Shown piece after piece: positions 59,848 through 64,000 of a stretch of DNA of 64,000 nt. Below the pieces are notes generated by a model. That model ran no database searches, was not told the origin of the DNA, and saw only the letters and a list, made by a program, of their open reading frames with translations. The stretch is from Halodesulfovibrio aestuarii (GTDB taxonomy: Bacteria; Desulfobacterota; Desulfovibrionia; Desulfovibrionales; Desulfovibrionaceae), in assembly GCF_050571805.1 (NCBI RefSeq), contig NZ_CP192219.1; one strand, given 5' to 3'. Numbering within the stretch: the first letter of the stretch is position 1; every line of letters starts with the position of its first letter. Both the position numbers and the translations under genes were made by a program.

Positions 59848-60007
59848 ATGCCTAGTTTTTAGGCTAAAATTCTGTCCGTTTCAAGCAGAATTTTGGGTAA
59901 AACTTAAATTTCTGCCCATACAGATTTATTTTCTTACTTTTCAGCCGGTTACGTAATTGCACCTGTGTAAAAGTTAAAGTAAATCTTTGGTAGATGGACT
60001 TTTACCT

Positions 60008-60481
60008 ATGAATACGCTTGGTTCTAGGATTAAAATAGCGCGAGGAAAACTATCTCAAGATGCTTTTTCTAAGCAAATTGGAGTTAGCAAAGGGTCTTTA
60101 GGCTTCTACGAACGGGATGAAAATCTGCCCAATACTGAAGTTGCACTAAAAATCTGTTCAGAGACAGGAGTTAGCATTGCATGGCTTCTGTCTGGTGAAG
60201 AATCAGAGGAACCTGCAAGTACTTTAGATAACGCGGATCAAATGACATATTCCCAGTGTCCAAAGTGTGACAAGATAGAGGCTGATTTACGCAAAGAGCG
60301 TGAAGAGGTTCGCGAGCTCACAAAAGAATTGCGCGAAATAAACGCAGAAAACAGGACATTATTGAAAGAGAACGGAGATCTTAGAACTCGTTTGGCTACT
60401 CTTGAAGCAAGAGCTGCCCCTACAGATAAGTCTCCTACAGATAGCCCAGCAGACGCCGCCAGCTCGCGCAAGCATGCATAA
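60008..60481 (+). CDS. Prophage repressor with HTH and coiled coil
   Basis: A 157-residue protein started at the ATG with GGA upstream (a TTG seven codons earlier is possible). Residues about 1-65 are a lambda-type HTH: KLSQDAFSKQIGVSKGSLGF, then YERDENLPNTEVALKICSET. Then comes a CPKC pair and a long charged coiled coil (REEVRELTKELREINAENRT). No S24 protease domain is seen, so induction cannot be of the LexA type. It is divergent from the early operon and should hold it off. Confidence 0.85.
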   Translation: MNTLGSRIKIARGKLSQDAFSKQIGVSKGSLGFYERDENLPNTEVALKICSETGVSIAWLLSGEESEEPASTLDNADQMTYSQCPKCDKIEADLRKEREEVRELTKELREINAENRTLLKENGDLRTRLATLEARAAPTDKSPTDSPADAASSRKHA

Positions 60482-60485
60482 AAAA

Positions 60486-60522
60486 GAAAGCGGGAAGAGT
60501 GATACCACTCTTCCCGCTTTTC
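60486..60522 (+). terminator. Terminator after the prophage repressor
   Basis: Arms AAGCGGGAAGAGT and ACTCTTCCCGCTT form a 13-bp stem followed by TTT, a few bases after the repressor stop. Confidence 0.88.
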
Positions 60523-60658
60523 CTATAATCTAACACTACGCACATAAAATATATTGTCAATAATGGCAGTATACTAGTTTATAACACCGTCACTCTATCT
60601 TGACTTGTCGAATATAATAGCCCATTGGACGACAAAACGCATTCTTGCGCCATGGAAA

Positions 60659-60711
60659 TTCTCATTTTGAAAGTCAAAACACACTTAAAGTTTAAACTTT
60701 TCTCATTTAGA
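60659..60711. repeat. Transposase-type end repeats, genetic left end
   Basis: TTCTCATTTTGA (60659-60670) and TTCTCATTTAGA (60700-60711) are inverted copies of the repeat at the other end, 41 bases apart and about 20 bases inside the proposed terminus. Confidence 0.75.
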
Positions 60712-60945
60712 GTTTCTCTCTAAAAAAACATTTTACGCTAAGCATACGCCCGCATCAGTCCTACCTTTAGCCCATATTCGTACTATGTTATCTAGGCTAT
60801 CCGGTATTTCTCAAGTCGGGTGTCCCCCTACACCAAAAGTTCTCAAAAAACACACCCCAAACAGTACTCACCCAAGTCCTGTCACACTTTTAGATGCCGC
60901 ATAAAAAAGTGCCCCTAGCAACTAGATTAAGGACACTTTCTCCAT

Positions 60946-61698
60946 CTACTTCAAATAGAACTTGATTGTCGAAACTACACGTATTGTTTTGTAGCGAGCA
61001 AATTTTTCCAGATACATTTCATCTGAATGTCTTGGAAGCATTTGAAACACGCCCTGATTGGCTTGCTTGATCGCTCCTACTTCTGCTCCTGAATCTTTTG
61101 CGAATTGCTCGGCGCTGCTTCGGGCATTGATAGTTGCGGCATGAATCATCTCAGGCTTAATTTCATTTAACCGCGTAAAGATATAAATAGGATTACCCGA
61201 GCCCTCCTGCCCCTCTTTGACAATGCTCACACCTTTTTTAATCAGTTCGCCTACATCCTGATAAGCACCCTCTACAGCATCAAGTTTATCTGTTTGCACT
61301 GTAATTGTCTCAGAAACAATATACCTTTGGTCTACAGGAGCTTCTTGGCCATAGGTAAGAGCAAAACGATCCTGCACATCAACCGTTTTAAAAAACTTTG
61401 TATCCTTAGGTACACCGTGATTTAGCAAAAATTGCTCAATTAAGCCCGAATTCGCTTCAATAGTAACCTGCAACGCTGAAAGATCGTTACCAGTAACAAC
61501 ATGCTTTATGGACCACGAGGCGATGTTAGCTTCAACATCTTTCATTGCAAGGCCCTTAACAGTTACATAGCGCTCTGATCCCCTAAAATTTACAAGCCCC
61601 TGCATAATAACAGCAGCAGCCGCGACAATTCCTACTGCCAAAATACATGCACTTATAGGTGAAAGAACTTTTATGTTTTTTTTATTTTCGCTTATCAT
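60946..61698 (-). CDS. SIMPL-domain (DUF541) protein
   Basis: A 250-residue protein with an N-terminal membrane anchor (ISACILAVGIVAAAAVIMQG) and a periplasmic SIMPL domain: RYVTVKGLAMKDVEANIASW, VSETITVQTDKLDAVEGAYQ and ATINARSSAEQFAKDSGAEV. Members are outer-face oligomeric proteins of unclear role. It is host DNA beyond the prophage end and stands alone. Confidence 0.85.
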   Translation of the reverse strand: MISENKKNIKVLSPISACILAVGIVAAAAVIMQGLVNFRGSERYVTVKGLAMKDVEANIASWSIKHVVTGNDLSALQVTIEANSGLIEQFLLNHGVPKDTKFFKTVDVQDRFALTYGQEAPVDQRYIVSETITVQTDKLDAVEGAYQDVGELIKKGVSIVKEGQEGSGNPIYIFTRLNEIKPEMIHAATINARSSAEQFAKDSGAEVGAIKQANQGVFQMLPRHSDEMYLEKFARYKTIRVVSTIKFYLK

Positions 61699-62104
61699 TT
61701 TTACACCGGTCCTTTTATTCCCGATTATGGAGAACTAGACTATATACTTATTTATATATCATTATATAATGTCCTGCGCACATTTTTTTGTCATGCCTAA
61801 TGCTACTCCACCAGCTAAGCGAATCCAAGCACTAAGGGCTCCGTAATTTTTTGAAAAACTACGCGTTCCACGCCATACCTATCGGAAAAATCGTCTCACA
61901 AATTCTTACCCCCGGAGACAAGAGAACGCTCCACACCAACCGTCCTATCTATCAGGTCTCAGTATGTAACGAACTGCGCTTGAATACGAGAAAGCACACG
62001 AGCCCTGGCAACTCATTCGTTCAATCCGTAACGATATGGTTCTCCGTTGCGCGCCCAGCTCCTTCAGTTATTAAAGATGCTCTCTTACCAGCTAGTACAA
62101 TTCC
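61699..62104. other. Intergenic stretch without supported gene
   Basis: About 400 bases; an 85-codon frame on the plus strand lacks a ribosome site and protein-like sequence and was not accepted. Confidence 0.4.
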
Positions 62105-62302
62105 TTAATCAAAGCTGTTCCAATGCCCGCAATTTTCACAAGAGAAAGAAGATAAAATATACGTATCGCCTTCCTTAGTAACATCTACTTGATTAAGATG
62201 CCCACAATTTTCACACGGAATTAAGGCTACAGATCTCTCAGGATCAAAATCAAAAATTTCCCCTTCAATAGTGATGCTGTCACTAAACTGATCCATATTC
62301 AT
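62105..62302 (-). CDS. Small zinc-ribbon protein
   Basis: A 65-residue acidic protein with two CENCGH motifs (IPCENCGHLNQVD and SFSCENCGHWNSF), a four-cysteine zinc ribbon. AAGGAG six bases before the ATG decides the start. Function unknown; such ribbons occur in small nucleic-acid-linked proteins. Confidence 0.7.
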   Translation of the reverse strand: MNMDQFSDSITIEGEIFDFDPERSVALIPCENCGHLNQVDVTKEGDTYILSSFSCENCGHWNSFD

Positions 62303-62480
62303 CATCAACTCCTTACACTACATATTTTTTAGAGTATCAGTTTCAATATATCGCATGTAACCATGCACAGCAACGGTAAGAGAAAACTCAATACCAATAT
62401 CGAAAAATCGAGAAATTTCCCCTCCAAACAATCCATATCTACTTCAACGTACCAAAAAATTAAAAAATATATTTTTTCGC

Positions 62481-62509
62481 TTGCCAAACTCAACTGACAT
62501 GCGTAGAAC
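62481..62509 (+). promoter_or_regulatory. Promoter of tRNA-Tyr copy 3
   Basis: TTGCCA, 17-base spacer, TAGAAC, then CCCGTTTCCGTTGTCA as C-rich discriminator region. Confidence 0.75.
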
Positions 62510-62557
62510 CCGTTTCCGTTGTCAGGGAATTTATTCTACAGACAACGCACACAATCA

Positions 62558-62643
62558 GGTGGGGTTCCCGAGTGGCCAAAGGGAACAGACTGTAAATCTG
62601 TCGGCGTACGCCTTCGGAGGTTCAAATCCTCCCCCCACCACCA
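62558..62643 (+). tRNA. tRNA-Tyr (anticodon GTA), copy 3
   Basis: Identical over all 86 bases to copies 1 and 2; has its own promoter and terminator. Confidence 0.97.
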
Positions 62644-62649
62644 CGTCAT

Positions 62650-62677
62650 TAAAGTCAGTCGTAAGACTGACTTTTTT
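62650..62677 (+). terminator. Terminator after tRNA-Tyr copy 3
   Basis: AAAGTCAGTC/GACTGACTTT stem with a T-run; similar to the terminator after copy 2. Confidence 0.85.
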
Positions 62678-62775
62678 GCGTTTAAGGCATACTGGACTGG
62701 ACAACCGGCATAGGTTGCGAAACTAGAACTATTCCACGACAGCAACAAGATATTTTCTACACAGAATTAATAGTA

Positions 62776-62806
62776 AAAAAGCCAGTCATAAGACTGGCTT
62801 TTTTTG
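62776..62806 (+). terminator. Second terminator-like hairpin, near-copy of that at 21732
   Basis: AAAGCCAGTC/GACTGGCTTT with loop ATAA and a T-run; no gene precedes it directly, so it looks like a duplicated remnant. Confidence 0.7.
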
Positions 62807-63087
62807 TGTGATCTCGTAACTCTCATGTCTGAATTCTCACAAAGTTAAGCTAGATGCATTCCTTCTCCCCAAAGTCGGAAATGCCTTAACTGTTGTACTC
62901 ATACCCTAGCGCTTCTCTGAACTGATGTTCGAGCCTTTCAGTCCGTATTAGATTAGCTCAGGAACCTTGAAGGTAATTCAAGCCGTTTCAAAAGCACTTA
63001 TAGCGACGTTTGCGGCCAATCTCCCATCTCAAACAAGTTTAACTGATTGATTTTCATAAAAAAAAGTTTGTTACCAATCTTCTACCA

Positions 63088-63297
63088 CTATTGCGGGCGT
63101 TGCGTGGCAGGAACTGAACGTTCAAATTTGGCCTGACTATAAACTTCACTTAACAGTTGATCCGCCACGCCGTTTAATCGTTTCTGTAAACCAGATGGCA
63201 GTGCTTCAATCTCTTCTGCAAGCTCAGCCATCAGGCTAAATAAATTATCTGAAAAATATCTGCTTTTTGGGTCGGTCTTGGGTGCTGCTTTAGGCAT
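63088..63297 (-). CDS. Orphan homologue of a prophage early gene
   Basis: A 69-residue protein with GGAGGGG before the ATG. FSLMAELAEEIEALPSGLQK and QAKFERSVPATQ match the prophage early protein at 55076-55270. It lies between two tRNA-Tyr genes with no other phage gene near, so it is probably a leftover of an earlier Mu-like insertion or a captured gene. Function unknown. Confidence 0.65.
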   Translation of the reverse strand: MPKAAPKTDPKSRYFSDNLFSLMAELAEEIEALPSGLQKRLNGVADQLLSEVYSQAKFERSVPATQRPQ

Positions 63298-63613
63298 TTT
63301 CCCCTCCGTAGATTGCGTTTTCTCCCATCGTTCCACTTTCAATTTAAAAAACATGCGTAGGGTCTGTTTCAAAAAGAATTGGCGCATTCAATTTGATGCA
63401 TGGTTACCATTAGGAAACGATAGAAGTGTGTTGCTTATTTATAGTACGTCTAGTCTCTATTTTAATTGATCTAAATCACATAATGAAAAAATCTAACGTG
63501 TTGGCTAAAGTTTCTTGACAGAATTTGCAAACATTATTTTGCTTTTTGACCATTTTTTTGTTGTAGTTATTGATTAACTTTAGAAAAAACGCCCCAAAAA
63601 CGTGACTTTTAGC

Positions 63614-63642
63614 TTGCCAAAATCATTTAGTCTGCGTAGAAC
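63614..63642 (+). promoter_or_regulatory. Promoter of tRNA-Tyr copy 4
   Basis: TTGCCA, 17-base spacer, TAGAAC, then CCCTTTTCGTTGTCA, close to the promoter of copy 3. Confidence 0.75.
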
Positions 63643-63687
63643 CCTTTTCGTTGTCAAGGAACACGGATTCCTAGCAAAACCATATAT

Positions 63688-63773
63688 GGTGGGGTTCCCG
63701 AGTGGCCAAAGGGAACAGACTGTAAATCTGTCGGCGTACGCCTTCGGAGGTTCAAATCCTCCCCCCACCACCA
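63688..63773 (+). tRNA. tRNA-Tyr (anticodon GTA), copy 4
   Basis: Identical over all 86 bases to the other three copies. Confidence 0.97.
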
Positions 63774-63787
63774 TGGAACACGTTTGC

Positions 63788-63820
63788 GGTTAGTTTTTTT
63801 AAACTAACCGCTTTTTTTTG
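63788..63820 (+). terminator. Terminator after tRNA-Tyr copy 4
   Basis: GCGGTTAGTTT and AAACTAACCGC pair over 11 bases and are followed by a T-run. Confidence 0.88.
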
Positions 63821-63961
63821 GGCCTTCATACTTTTCTTTAACTCGTCGCATACTGTGTGCCTGAAAAATAAAAAAAATCTCGAATAACATAGCACCATTT
63901 CTATACATTATAATAAAAAAAATGTTACAGTTGTGGCATATGCAACAATTGGAGATTTTTT

Positions 63962-64000
63962 ATGCAACAACCCACACGCTCACCGGAAGCAGCTAAAAAG
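63962..64000 (+). CDS. Start of a gene running off the window
   Basis: ATG with TTGGAGA upstream opens MQQPTRSPEAAKK and continues past the end. Too short to identify. Confidence 0.4.
   Translation, partial: MQQPTRSPEAAKK

Larger units (their letters stand above)
21760..60730 (-). mobile_element. Mu-like transposable prophage, about 39 kb, inserted in reverse
   Basis: The interior holds a Mu-type repressor, MuA and MuB, GemA-type protein, lysis, head, contractile tail and Com genes in Mu order. The proposed ends are TGTCCAAATG on the left and a mirrored TGTTTTTTTAG on the right. TTTTA occurs directly outside each end (21755-21759 and 60731-60735), matching the 5-bp target duplication made by Mu transposases. 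Each end also has two copies of YCAAAATGAGAA, the first about 20 bases in. The MuA-proximal (left genetic) end is on the right. The boundary is inferred from sequence alone; T-rich target sites are easy to match by chance, but the symmetric repeats support it. Confidence 0.85.

Noticed and set aside
21770..60740. TAAGC as alternative target duplication of the prophage
   Set aside because: TAAGC occurs near both ends, but using it would give one end without TG/CA. The TTTTA choice gives matching TG...CA ends and symmetric end repeats.
61851..62108. 85-codon plus-strand frame right of the prophage
   Set aside because: No ribosome site, TTG start, and a composition unlike a protein; it partly overlaps the end of the zinc-ribbon gene.

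Overview
The window looks like the chromosome of a marine sulfate-reducing deltaproteobacterium of the Desulfovibrio/Halodesulfovibrio type. This is inferred from a fused indolepyruvate:ferredoxin oxidoreductase, a Tyr-Gly-Thr-Tyr tRNA cluster and moderate base composition; no 16S rRNA or other species marker is present. It is a host backbone cut by two accessory blocks.

Left block (1-6845): the 3' part of a STAND-type NTPase with TPR repeats, a likely defence gene cut by the window edge, is followed by a terminator and a 3' half-tRNA-Leu remnant. A small mobilisable element comes next, all on the minus strand and ending at an intact tRNA-Arg(CCT). It holds a tyrosine integrase, an Arm-ORF6N-Rha fusion protein, a MobC-like accessory protein and a MOB relaxase. 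A large palindrome and an array of 10-bp repeats between integrase and fusion gene are candidate transfer or replication control sequences.

Host segment (6846-21759): an EamA transporter; a five-gene ABC efflux operon (outer-membrane factor, HlyD adaptor, double ATPase, two ABC-2 permeases); a TPR protein; the fused IorA-IorB gene; two unknown genes; and the tRNA cluster Tyr, Gly, Thr, Tyr with matching sigma-70 promoters.

Mu-like prophage (about 21760-60730): the proposed ends are TG...CA, with a 5-bp duplication TTTTA and two copies near each end of a 12-bp transposase-type repeat. It is inserted in reverse. The repressor and operator lie on the right, then (minus strand, leftwards) early regulators, MuA, MuB, a GemA-type gene, lysis genes, terminase, portal, MuF with a C-terminal nuclease-like domain, protease/scaffold, a lambda-E-type capsid protein, sheath, tube, a frameshifted tail chaperone, tape measure, baseplate, fibre, and a Com/acyltransferase/formyltransferase cassette in the place of Mu com-mom. 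Against this leftward transcription sit plus-strand cargo genes, including four small AT-rich ones wedged between structural genes and a 967-residue PHP-SMC ATPase convergent with a 730-residue nuclease-like SEC-C protein. The ATPase is flanked by two copies of the lysin leader hairpin.

Right flank (60731-64000): a SIMPL-domain protein, a small zinc-ribbon protein, two further identical tRNA-Tyr genes, and between them one orphan gene related to a gene of the prophage early region. The least ordinary items are the PHP-SMC/nuclease pair with its duplicated hairpin, the textbook -1 frameshift signal in the tail chaperone, the Com-linked modification cassette with a broken ATPase-GNAT gene, and the palindrome plus 10-bp repeats in the mobilisable element.
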